NCBI GenBank assembly: GCA_900315635.1
Contig: OMZV01000001.1
Span: 180,168-244,167, forward strand
Reading direction: 5' to 3'
Origin: an uncultured Prevotella sp.
GTDB lineage: Bacteria; Bacteroidota; Bacteroidia; Bacteroidales; Bacteroidaceae
DNA: 64,000 nt
In this document: positions 27,835 to 34,753 of the stretch, piece after piece
Layout of the letters: each line of letters begins with the position of its first letter
How positions within the stretch are numbered: position 1 is the first letter of the stretch
Position numbers and translations under genes: made by a program
Notes under the pieces: generated by a model
Seen by the model: the letters and a program-made list of their open reading frames with translations, nothing else
Told to the model about the DNA's origin: nothing
The model's database searches: none

Positions 27835-28803
27835 ATGAAGAAATTATTTTTATCAATCGCCCTTTGCCTTTTCACTTATGCAGGCTTTGCACAGTGTCGC
27901 TTCAAGGGCTATGAGGTGAAAGCTGAGAACGCTTACACCAACTACAATGTCCGTTGGGCTACAGGTCCCGAGGACGCAAAACACTACACCACCGACCGTC
28001 TGCGTAAAGAGTATCTCATTGAAAAGGTATTTGCTCCGGGCGAGGTAAACTGGACTTACACTCTGTACGACCGTTTCCTTATCGGTGGCGCAGAGCCAAC
28101 AACAACTCCGTTGAAACTCACATCAATTGCACCTCTGTATGTTGACGAGAGCAAGGGCACAAGCGGGCGCAACCTGCTCGACAACCGCGAGCTCGGTATC
28201 ATCAACATCGGTGGCGAGGGCACCGTTACTGTTGACGGCAAGTCTTACACACTGGGATTCCAGGAGGCTCTGTACGTTGGTCGTGGAGCCAAAGACATTA
28301 CCGTCGCAAGTAAGAATGCCGCTGAACCTGCTAAGTTCTATCTCAACTCTGCATGTGCCCAGACTTCCTACCCAACCAAGAAGGTCACTCTGAAAGAGGC
28401 TAACAACATCAAGGCAGGCAAGATGGAAGAGAGCAACGACCGTGTAATCCACCAGATGATCATCGATGGCGTTGCAGGTGTCCGCACATGCCAGCTTCAG
28501 ATGGGAATCACCGAACTTAAGCCGGGTTCTGTCTGGAACACAATGCCGGCACACACTCATCTCCGCCGCATGGAGGCTTACATGTACTATAATGTTCCAA
28601 AGGGTCAGAAGATTCTGCATGTAATGGGTGAGCCACAGGAAACCCGTCCTATCTGGATGAACAACGAGCAGGCTGTCATCTCACCGCAATGGTCTATCCA
28701 CTGTGCCGCAGGCACCAGCAACTACACCTTCATCTGGGGTATGGCTGGCGAGAACCTCGTCTACACCGACATGCAGGTGGTACCAATCCCTGATTTGAAG
28801 TAA
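27835..28803 (+). CDS. kduI: 5-keto-4-deoxyuronate isomerase with a signal peptide
   Basis: 322 residues. KduI converts 5-keto-4-deoxyuronate, released from unsaturated pectin or glycosaminoglycan fragments, to 2,5-diketo-3-deoxygluconate. Metal ligands are visible in MPAHTHLRRMEAYMYY (two His and Glu) and in WSIHCAAG. Unusual is the N-terminus: MKKLFLSIALCLFTYAGFAQ is a textbook signal peptide, absent from the cytosolic E. coli enzyme, and the start codon is 1 bp after the EIIC stop, so no shorter start is favoured. The protein is therefore probably periplasmic. Confidence 0.92.
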   Translation: MKKLFLSIALCLFTYAGFAQCRFKGYEVKAENAYTNYNVRWATGPEDAKHYTTDRLRKEYLIEKVFAPGEVNWTYTLYDRFLIGGAEPTTTPLKLTSIAPLYVDESKGTSGRNLLDNRELGIINIGGEGTVTVDGKSYTLGFQEALYVGRGAKDITVASKNAAEPAKFYLNSACAQTSYPTKKVTLKEANNIKAGKMEESNDRVIHQMIIDGVAGVRTCQLQMGITELKPGSVWNTMPAHTHLRRMEAYMYYNVPKGQKILHVMGEPQETRPIWMNNEQAVISPQWSIHCAAGTSNYTFIWGMAGENLVYTDMQVVPIPDLK

Positions 28804-28816
28804 AATAGTAAAATAT

Positions 28817-28878
28817 TAGGTATAATGGGCATAAGAGTCATAATAGACCTATTAAGCATATTAAGCCCATTATGCCTA
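28817..28878. terminator. Hairpin after kduI
   Basis: TAGGTATAATGGGC (28817-28830) faces GCCCATTATGCCTA (28865-28878); one mismatch in 14. A further internal pairing exists around AATAGACCTATT. No T run, so it may be a processing or attenuation site before the ExuT-like gene. Confidence 0.5.
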
Positions 28879-28912
28879 TAATAACCATAACTAAAACTCA
28901 ATAAAAACTAAA

Positions 28913-30388
28913 ATGTCTTCTATTAAAACAACAAAAATGACCAATTATCGCTGGCTGATATGCTTCATGCTGTTCATGGCCACGACAATAAACTACATGG
29001 ACCGTCAGGTGCTCTCACTCACCTACCCTGGTGATGGCGGCATCGAGGCTGAGTTCCACTGGACTGATGAGAACTATGGTATCATCACCATGGTGTTCTC
29101 TTTCGCATACGCTATCTGTCAGTTGATCTCCGGAAAAGTTATCGACTGGCTCGGGACAAAGAAAGGATACTTCTGCGCCATCGGTGTATGGTCGCTTGGT
29201 GCATGCCTTCACGCACTTTGCGGTGTTGCCACAGAAGCAGTCTATGCCGACCAGCTTACTGCTGCTTTCGGTACAACTTCACTGAAAGCCGCTAATGCAC
29301 TTGCCGCCTCAGGCGATCTGATGGTGGCGGTGGCAACGACGAGTATGTTCTTCTTCCTTGCCGCACGTTGCGTCCTCGCACTTGGTGAGGCAGGAAACTT
29401 CCCAGCTGCTATCAAGGTTACGGCTGAATACTTCCCGAAGAAGGACCGTGCTTTCGCTACATCAATATTCAATAGTGGTGCATCCATCGGAGCCCTCATT
29501 GCTCCGTTCACCATTCCAGTACTTGCAAAGTTCTTCGGATGGGAGATGGCATTCATCATCATCGGTGCCCTCGGTTTCATCTGGATGGGATTCTGGGTAT
29601 TCGTCTACAAGAAGCCGAATGAGAACCCACATGTCAATGAGGCTGAGCTTACTTATATCAATCAGGATGCCGACACTGAGGAAGACCCTGCAGATGTTGT
29701 CGACGAAGGACCGAAGATTCCTCTTTGGAAACTCTTCACCTATCGCCAGACTTGGTCTTTCATCGTTGGTAAATTCCTCACCGATGGTGTATGGTGGTTC
29801 TTCTTGTTCTGGACTCCGGCTTATCTGAAGGCTCAGTTCAACATCAACCCGACCGATACTCTCGGAATGGTTCTTATCTTCGCCCTGTATCTCATCACAA
29901 TGTTGAGTATCCTCGGTGGTAAACTTCCAAACTACTTCATCAACAAGGGTATGAACCCTTATGCCGGACGTATGCGTGCAATGCTCATCTTTGCATTCTT
30001 CCCACTCGCCGGTCTGTTGGCTCAGCCTCTTGGTGATAAGTTCGGAACACCTTGGTTCCCGATTATCCTTATCGGTATTCTTGGAGCCGCTCACCAGAGC
30101 TGGTCAGCTAACATCTACTCAACGGTTAGTGATATGTTCCCTAAGTCTGTCGTTGCAACCGTAACAGGTATCGGCGGAATGGCTGGTGGACTCGGTTCAG
30201 CTCTTATCAACGGAGTCAGTGGAGCCCTCTTCACTTACGCCGATGAGACTCAGATGCAACTGCTTGGATTCGTCGGTAAGCCGGCAGGATATATGGTTAT
30301 CTTCAGCTTCTGCGCTGTTGCTTACCTTATCGGTTGGTGCATCATGAAGACCCTTGTTCCTAAGTATAAGCCAATCGTTGTTGAATAA
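28913..30388 (+). CDS. Hexuronate transporter, ExuT-like (MFS, anion:cation symporter family)
   Basis: 491 residues with 12 predicted helices. The family hallmark NYMDRQVLS (27-35) and RCVLALGEAGNFPAAIK (152-168) mark the ACS branch of the major facilitator superfamily, which includes ExuT and GudP. It should bring hexuronates into the cytosol with protons. It follows kduI with a hairpin between, so the KduI product or a related uronate may be its substrate; this is inference. A longer-than-usual segment (about 104-138) lies between helices 3 and 4. Confidence 0.88.
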   Translation: MSSIKTTKMTNYRWLICFMLFMATTINYMDRQVLSLTYPGDGGIEAEFHWTDENYGIITMVFSFAYAICQLISGKVIDWLGTKKGYFCAIGVWSLGACLHALCGVATEAVYADQLTAAFGTTSLKAANALAASGDLMVAVATTSMFFFLAARCVLALGEAGNFPAAIKVTAEYFPKKDRAFATSIFNSGASIGALIAPFTIPVLAKFFGWEMAFIIIGALGFIWMGFWVFVYKKPNENPHVNEAELTYINQDADTEEDPADVVDEGPKIPLWKLFTYRQTWSFIVGKFLTDGVWWFFLFWTPAYLKAQFNINPTDTLGMVLIFALYLITMLSILGGKLPNYFINKGMNPYAGRMRAMLIFAFFPLAGLLAQPLGDKFGTPWFPIILIGILGAAHQSWSANIYSTVSDMFPKSVVATVTGIGGMAGGLGSALINGVSGALFTYADETQMQLLGFVGKPAGYMVIFSFCAVAYLIGWCIMKTLVPKYKPIVVE

Positions 30389-30438
30389 AGAAAAACCCAC
30401 CCGCGAGGGTCGGCCCACAAGAATATACGAAATATTTT

Positions 30439-30472
30439 AGAGTGGATTCTTCCCGAGTCCACTCTTTTTTTT
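30439..30472 (+). terminator. Terminator of the ExuT-like gene
   Basis: AGAGTGGATTC (30439-30449) pairs with GAGTCCACTCT (30455-30465) and is followed by a T run. The rmuC -7 box begins 2 nt after it. Confidence 0.85.
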
Positions 30473-30473
30473 G

Positions 30474-30482
30474 TACCTTTGC
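30474..30482 (+). promoter_or_regulatory. -7 box TACCTTTGC for rmuC
   Basis: Lies directly behind the terminator and 22 nt before the ATG at 30504. Confidence 0.7.
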
Positions 30483-30503
30483 GAAACTAACAATAAATTC
30501 ATT

Positions 30504-31937
30504 ATGGAAGCAATATTATACCTTATCATAGGACTTATTCTCGGAGCACTGGTCGTCTATCTATTGAAGAAGAATGATGTGGCAAAAGCCACCGGTGAAC
30601 TTCAAGCCTCTTTGAACAGTCAGAAAGAGCAGTTCGCCAATGAGAAATCAACCATAGAGCAACGTCTTGCCATAGCCCAGTCACAACTGGAGACTGAGAA
30701 AAAAAACTCAGAGGAAAGACTTATTGCCGAAAGGAAGAGCGCCGACGAGAGATTTAATTTGGCACAAAGAAACGCCGACGAGAAGCTTAAGGCTGAACAT
30801 GAGCATTCGGAGTCTCTTCGTCAGGAACAGCAACGCCAGCATGAGGAAGCAACAAAGGCTGTTCGTGAAGAAGTTTTGAACCTTGCCATGAAGATGCTTT
30901 CCGATTCTAAGCAACAACTAACGGCAGAGAACAAGGAGAAGATCGATGCCATGCTTTCACCTCTCAGGGAACAGTTGGATTCCTTCAACCGCAATGTCAC
31001 AGCATCAACAAAGGAGGGCATGGCAAATAAGACTGAGATAAAGACGGCTTTTGAAGATGCCATGAAGAAACTTCATGACGAGCAGGTTCAAACCGTAAAG
31101 AACATGCAGGAGCTTCAGGACCGCACCGTCCGTGAGCTTCGTGAACAGACAGAGAAGATTGGCGATGATGCCGCATCTCTGACCAAAGCCCTTAAAGGCG
31201 ACTCAAAGATGCAGGGCGACTGGGGTGAGATGATTCTCGACAAGACCCTTGAGGATTGTGGACTGGAGAAGGACAAGCAGTACTTCCTACAACAGAACTT
31301 CAAGGATAAAGACGGTAACAACTTCCGTCCCGATGCTATTGTTGAGTTTCCAAACCAAGAGCGCGCTATTATCGACTCTAAAGTTTCACTCACGGCTTAT
31401 CAGGATGCAATCCGTACTGATGACGAAGCCGAGCGCGACCGCCTTATGAAGGAGCATGCAAAGTCGGTACGCAAGCACATCGACGAACTTTCCGATGTTA
31501 ATTATGACAAGATTGTCCCGGGGTGCATTGGGTACGTCCTGATGTTCATCCCATACGAAAGCGGTTATGCTGCAGCATTGAAGACTGATCCAAGCATCCT
31601 TCAATATGCCTATCGCAAGCATATCATCATGCTAAGTCCGTCGAACCTTCTCATGGCTCTACAGCTCACCCACACCATGTGGCAGAACTATAGGATGAAC
31701 AAAAACGTGGAAGAGATTCTACGCCAATCGAACGACTTGTATGATAAGTTCTGTGGCTTTGCTGAGACCTTTGTCAAGATTGGTGCCGATATTGACAAAC
31801 TTCGCAAGGATTACGACTCAAGCCGTGGACAACTAAGTGAAGGCAAAGGCAATGTTATCCGCCGCCTTGACAACCTCAAGGCTCTAGGTATTACGCCAAA
31901 GAAGCAAATACCTGATAACCTTACTGGTATCGAATAA
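30504..31937 (+). CDS. rmuC: DNA recombination protein RmuC
   Basis: 477 residues from the ATG at 30504. One N-terminal membrane helix (4-22), a long Glu/Gln/Lys-rich coiled coil (about 35-225), then the nuclease-like RmuC domain with QGDWGEMILDKTLEDCGL, FRPDAIVEFP, AIIDSKVSL and PGCIGYVLMFIPYE. RmuC limits inversion at short inverted repeats. That is of some interest in a window rich in palindromes. Single gene with its own promoter. Confidence 0.95.
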   Translation: MEAILYLIIGLILGALVVYLLKKNDVAKATGELQASLNSQKEQFANEKSTIEQRLAIAQSQLETEKKNSEERLIAERKSADERFNLAQRNADEKLKAEHEHSESLRQEQQRQHEEATKAVREEVLNLAMKMLSDSKQQLTAENKEKIDAMLSPLREQLDSFNRNVTASTKEGMANKTEIKTAFEDAMKKLHDEQVQTVKNMQELQDRTVRELREQTEKIGDDAASLTKALKGDSKMQGDWGEMILDKTLEDCGLEKDKQYFLQQNFKDKDGNNFRPDAIVEFPNQERAIIDSKVSLTAYQDAIRTDDEAERDRLMKEHAKSVRKHIDELSDVNYDKIVPGCIGYVLMFIPYESGYAAALKTDPSILQYAYRKHIIMLSPSNLLMALQLTHTMWQNYRMNKNVEEILRQSNDLYDKFCGFAETFVKIGADIDKLRKDYDSSRGQLSEGKGNVIRRLDNLKALGITPKKQIPDNLTGIE

Positions 31938-31940
31938 TAA

Positions 31941-32123
31941 TTATTTGGTGGCCTCGCCTTCTTTCTTCATTGTCCATATCTGACCAATTACACCGACAAG
32001 GACAATTATGAGACCAACTATAAGAAGTGCGTTGCTGTTGACCTTGAAGAAATAGTCGATGGCAAAGATAACCACACCTATTATAATAAATGATATACCA
32101 AGATATTTAAGAATAGCTTTCAT
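31941..32123 (-). CDS. Small two-helix membrane protein, hypothetical
   Basis: 60 residues starting at the ATG at 32123, 20 nt after a minus-strand -7 box (32144-32152). Two hydrophobic helices (about 6-25 and 32-50) are separated by FFKVNSN; the end is charged (KKEGEATK). Upstream in-frame codons overlap the promoter, so the shorter start is better. It resembles small uncharacterised Bacteroidota membrane proteins; no function can be given. Confidence 0.65.
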   Translation of the reverse strand: MKAILKYLGISFIIIGVVIFAIDYFFKVNSNALLIVGLIIVLVGVIGQIWTMKKEGEATK

Positions 32124-32143
32124 AATATTCTCTATTTTGGGAC

Positions 32144-32152
32144 GCAAAGTTA
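32144..32152 (-). promoter_or_regulatory. -7 box TAACTTTGC for the small membrane protein
   Basis: Minus-strand TAnnTTTGC match that fixes the start of the gene at 32123. Confidence 0.6.
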
Positions 32153-32249
32153 GTGGAAAGAGACGTAAACAGCTTACCGAAACCTATAAACTTTGTTAAA
32201 ATTACAAAGACAATAACAAAGCAATACCCGCTAACTGCCGAAAAATGAG

Positions 32250-32258
32250 TACCTTTGC
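32250..32258 (+). promoter_or_regulatory. -7 box TACCTTTGC for rpsF-rpsR-rplI
   Basis: 56 nt upstream of the rpsF ATG; GAGTACCTTTGCACC fits the consensus well. Confidence 0.7.
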
Positions 32259-32314
32259 ACCGCGTTTTTCAGAACGCACAAATATTTTATTTATTAATTA
32301 CATTATTAAGTAGT

Positions 32315-32659
32315 ATGAATCAATACGAAACCGTTTTCATTTTGACTCCCGTTTTGTCTGATGTTCAGGCAAAGGAAACGGTCGCTAAATTCAAGAAACT
32401 GCTCACCGACAATGGTGCTGAGATCTTGAACGAAGAGGCCTGGGGTCTGAAGAAGTTGGCTTACAACATTCAGAAGAAGTCTTCTGGCTTCTACAACCTT
32501 CTGGAGTTCAAGGCTGATCCATCAGTTGTTAACACTCTCGAGACAGGCTTCCGCCGTGACGAGAGAGTAATCCGTTTCATCACCGTCAAGCTCGACAAGT
32601 ACGCAGCTCAGTATGCTGAGAAGCGTCGCAACAAGCTTGCTAGCAAAAAGGAGGCATAA
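32315..32659 (+). CDS. rpsF: 30S ribosomal protein bS6
   Basis: 114 residues. It binds 16S rRNA together with bS18. [15 protein letters not shown] at the start and [19 protein letters not shown] in the middle are bS6 signatures. First gene of the rpsF-rpsR-rplI operon; the single-stranded-DNA-binding or priB gene found between rpsF and rpsR in many bacteria is absent, as is usual in this phylum. Confidence 0.97.
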   Translation: MNQYETVFILTPVLSDVQAKETVAKFKKLLTDNGAEILNEEAWGLKKLAYNIQKKSSGFYNLLEFKADPSVVNTLETGFRRDERVIRFITVKLDKYAAQYAEKRRNKLASKKEA

Positions 32660-32661
32660 TC

Positions 32662-32934
32662 ATGGCAGAGCAGAAAAAGAGTGAAATCCGTTATTTGACC
32701 GCTCCTTCTATCGATACTCGTAAGAAGAAGTATTGCCGTTTCAAGAAGAGTGGCATCAAGTACATCGACTACAAGGACCCTGAGTTCCTGAAGAAATTCC
32801 TCAACGAGCAGGGCAAGATTCTTCCTCGTCGCATCACCGGTACATCTCTGAAGTACCAGCGTCGTGTTGCACAGGCTGTAAAGCGCGCACGTCAGATTGC
32901 ACTGCTTCCATACGTAACCGATTTGATGAAGTAA
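32662..32934 (+). CDS. rpsR: 30S ribosomal protein bS18
   Basis: 90 residues, 2 bp after rpsF. The core [20 protein letters not shown] and [20 protein letters not shown] is typical. It pairs with bS6 on the small-subunit platform. One cysteine (KKKYCRFKK) remains, so a zinc site is unlikely. Confidence 0.97.
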   Translation: MAEQKKSEIRYLTAPSIDTRKKKYCRFKKSGIKYIDYKDPEFLKKFLNEQGKILPRRITGTSLKYQRRVAQAVKRARQIALLPYVTDLMK

Positions 32935-32955
32935 TTTAAAGAGGAGGCAAGAATT

Positions 32956-33558
32956 ATGGAAATTATACTGAAAGAAGATATCATCGGTCTCGGCTATAAG
33001 AACGAGATTGTCAATGTAAAGAACGGCTATGGCCGTAACTATCTGATTCCAACAGGCAAGGGCGTTATCGCATCTGAATCAGCCAAGAAGCAGCTCGCAG
33101 AGGACCTCAAGCAGCAGGCCGCAAAGATTGCAGCCGCTAAGGCAGAGGCTGAAAAGCGTGCAGCACAGCTCGACGGTGTTGAGCTCGTTATCCCTGCAAA
33201 GGTATCTGCTACCGGCGTTACATACGGATCAGTCAACGCTAACATCGTTGCAGAAGAGCTTCAGAAGAAGGGCATCGAGATTGACCGCAAGATCATCACA
33301 ATGCACGACATCAAGAAGGTTGGTACTTTCGAGGCAACTGTTCACTTCTTCAAGGATGTTGAGGTTAAGCTCCCTGTAACTGTCGTTGCAGAGGAAGAGC
33401 CAAAGCAGGCTGCTGAGGAAGAGGAAGCTGAAGCACCAGCAGAGAATGCTGAGGCAAAGGCTGAAGAGGCTGCTCCAGCTGAGCAAGCAGCACCTGCAGA
33501 AGAGGCTAAAGCCGAAGAGGCACCTGCTTCTGAGGAAGAGGCTCCGGCTGAAGCATAA
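32956..33558 (+). CDS. rplI: 50S ribosomal protein bL9 with acidic C-terminal tail
   Basis: 200 residues. Residues 1 to about 148 are a normal bL9: N-terminal KEDIIGLGYKNEIVNVKNGY, GRNYLIPTGKG, connecting helix, and C-terminal domain ending near LPVTVVAEE. About 50 further residues are almost only Ala, Glu, Pro and Lys. Typical bL9 stops before this tail, so it is a lineage-specific low-complexity extension. Spacing to rpsR is 21 bp. Confidence 0.96.
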   Translation: MEIILKEDIIGLGYKNEIVNVKNGYGRNYLIPTGKGVIASESAKKQLAEDLKQQAAKIAAAKAEAEKRAAQLDGVELVIPAKVSATGVTYGSVNANIVAEELQKKGIEIDRKIITMHDIKKVGTFEATVHFFKDVEVKLPVTVVAEEEPKQAAEEEEAEAPAENAEAKAEEAAPAEQAAPAEEAKAEEAPASEEEAPAEA

Positions 33559-33585
33559 GCTTTTACAAAAGTGATAATTTTTTAG

Positions 33586-33659
33586 CACTGTAAAGCACAT
33601 TCATATAAAATTCCCGGTCACTCCGAAAAGAGTCGATCGGGATTTTTGTTTTTACAGTG
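33586..33659 (+). terminator. Terminator of the rpsF operon
   Basis: Inner stem TTCCCGGTCACTC / GAGTCGATCGGGA-type arms around 33611-33643 followed by TTTTTGTTTTT; outer arms CACTGTAAA (33586-33594) and TTTACAGTG (33651-33659) enclose it perfectly. Confidence 0.8.
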
Positions 33660-33664
33660 TTTTA

Positions 33665-33697
33665 TTTGGTTTTATGTCTGATTTATCGTACCTTTGC
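33665..33697 (+). promoter_or_regulatory. Promoter of fabD: TTTG, 20 bp, TACCTTTGC
   Basis: TTTG at 33665-33668 and TACCTTTGC at 33689-33697; the fabD ATG is at 33781, giving a leader of roughly 75 nt. Confidence 0.75.
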
Positions 33698-33780
33698 AAG
33701 AAATAAATAATCATCATCGTTTAGCTTGAATCATTTATTTCATTTTATATAGAACATAAAGAAAATTAATAACAGCAAAT

Positions 33781-34668
33781 ATGAAAGCATTTGTATTTCC
33801 GGGACAAGGCTCCCAGTTCGTAGGTATGGGTAAGGACCTGTACGACAATAATCCATTAGCAAAACAACTTTTCGATAAAGCCGACGAAGTTTTAGGCTTC
33901 AAGATTACCGACATTATGTTTGCCGGCACTGATGAACAGCTCAAAGAAACTAAGGTTACTCAGCCAGCCGTCTTCCTTCACAGCGTTATCTCTGCACTCT
34001 GCCTTGGCGATGAGTTCAAGCCTGACATGACCGCTGGTCACTCTCTCGGTGAGTTTTCTGCCCTTGTTGCAGCAGGTGCCCTCAACTTCGAGGATGGTCT
34101 GAAGCTTGTTGCCGCTCGTGCCAACGCTATGCAGAAGGCATGCGAGAAGAACCCTGGTACAATGGCAGCTATCATTGCTCTTCCTGACGAGACTATCGAA
34201 AAGATCTGTAAGGAGATTTCTGATGAAGGCAAGGTCGTTGTTCCTGCCAATTACAACTGCCCTGGTCAGCTTGTTATCTCTGGTTCAAAGGAAGGTATTG
34301 CCGAGGCTTGTGAGAAGCTAACTGCAGCCGGTGCAAAGCGTGCCCTTCCGTTGGCTGTAGGAGGTGCATTCCATTCTCCATTTATGCAGTTTGCTAAGGA
34401 CGAGCTCCAGAAGGCTATCGAGGCAACAGAGTTCCACGAGCCAAAGTGCCCGATTTACCAGAATGTAGACGCTAAGCCTCACACCAATCCTGATGAGATC
34501 AAGGCAAACCTCATCGCTCAGCTCACATCAAGCGTTCGTTGGACAAAGAGTGTTCAGAATATGATCGCCGATGGTGCTGACGAGTTCATCGAGTGTGGTC
34601 CTGGTCGTGCCCTTCAGGGAATGATCCGCCGCATCGACCGTTCAGTCAATGCTCACGGAATAGCATAA
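33781..34668 (+). CDS. fabD: Malonyl-CoA:acyl-carrier-protein transacylase
   Basis: 295 residues. It loads malonyl groups onto ACP for fatty-acid synthesis. FVFPGQGSQFVGMGKDLY at the N-terminus, the nucleophile Ser88 in GHSLGEFSAL, and GGAFHSPFM with the catalytic His are all present. It stands apart from other fab genes, with its own promoter, and is followed by a hairpin and the GH13-AlaX fusion gene. Confidence 0.96.
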   Translation: MKAFVFPGQGSQFVGMGKDLYDNNPLAKQLFDKADEVLGFKITDIMFAGTDEQLKETKVTQPAVFLHSVISALCLGDEFKPDMTAGHSLGEFSALVAAGALNFEDGLKLVAARANAMQKACEKNPGTMAAIIALPDETIEKICKEISDEGKVVVPANYNCPGQLVISGSKEGIAEACEKLTAAGAKRALPLAVGGAFHSPFMQFAKDELQKAIEATEFHEPKCPIYQNVDAKPHTNPDEIKANLIAQLTSSVRWTKSVQNMIADGADEFIECGPGRALQGMIRRIDRSVNAHGIA

Positions 34669-34691
34669 ATTCTATAGGGGAGTTAAAGAGT

Positions 34692-34735
34692 AGTTAGATG
34701 GGAGTTACAAGGAAGTTAACTTCCCACATCTAACT
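34692..34735. terminator. Hairpin between fabD and the GH13-AlaX gene
   Basis: AGTTAGATGGGA (34692-34703) pairs with TCCCACATCTAACT (34722-34735) with a 2-nt bulge. No T run follows, so termination may be incomplete. Confidence 0.55.
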
Positions 34736-34753
34736 CCCTAAAACAAAATATAA

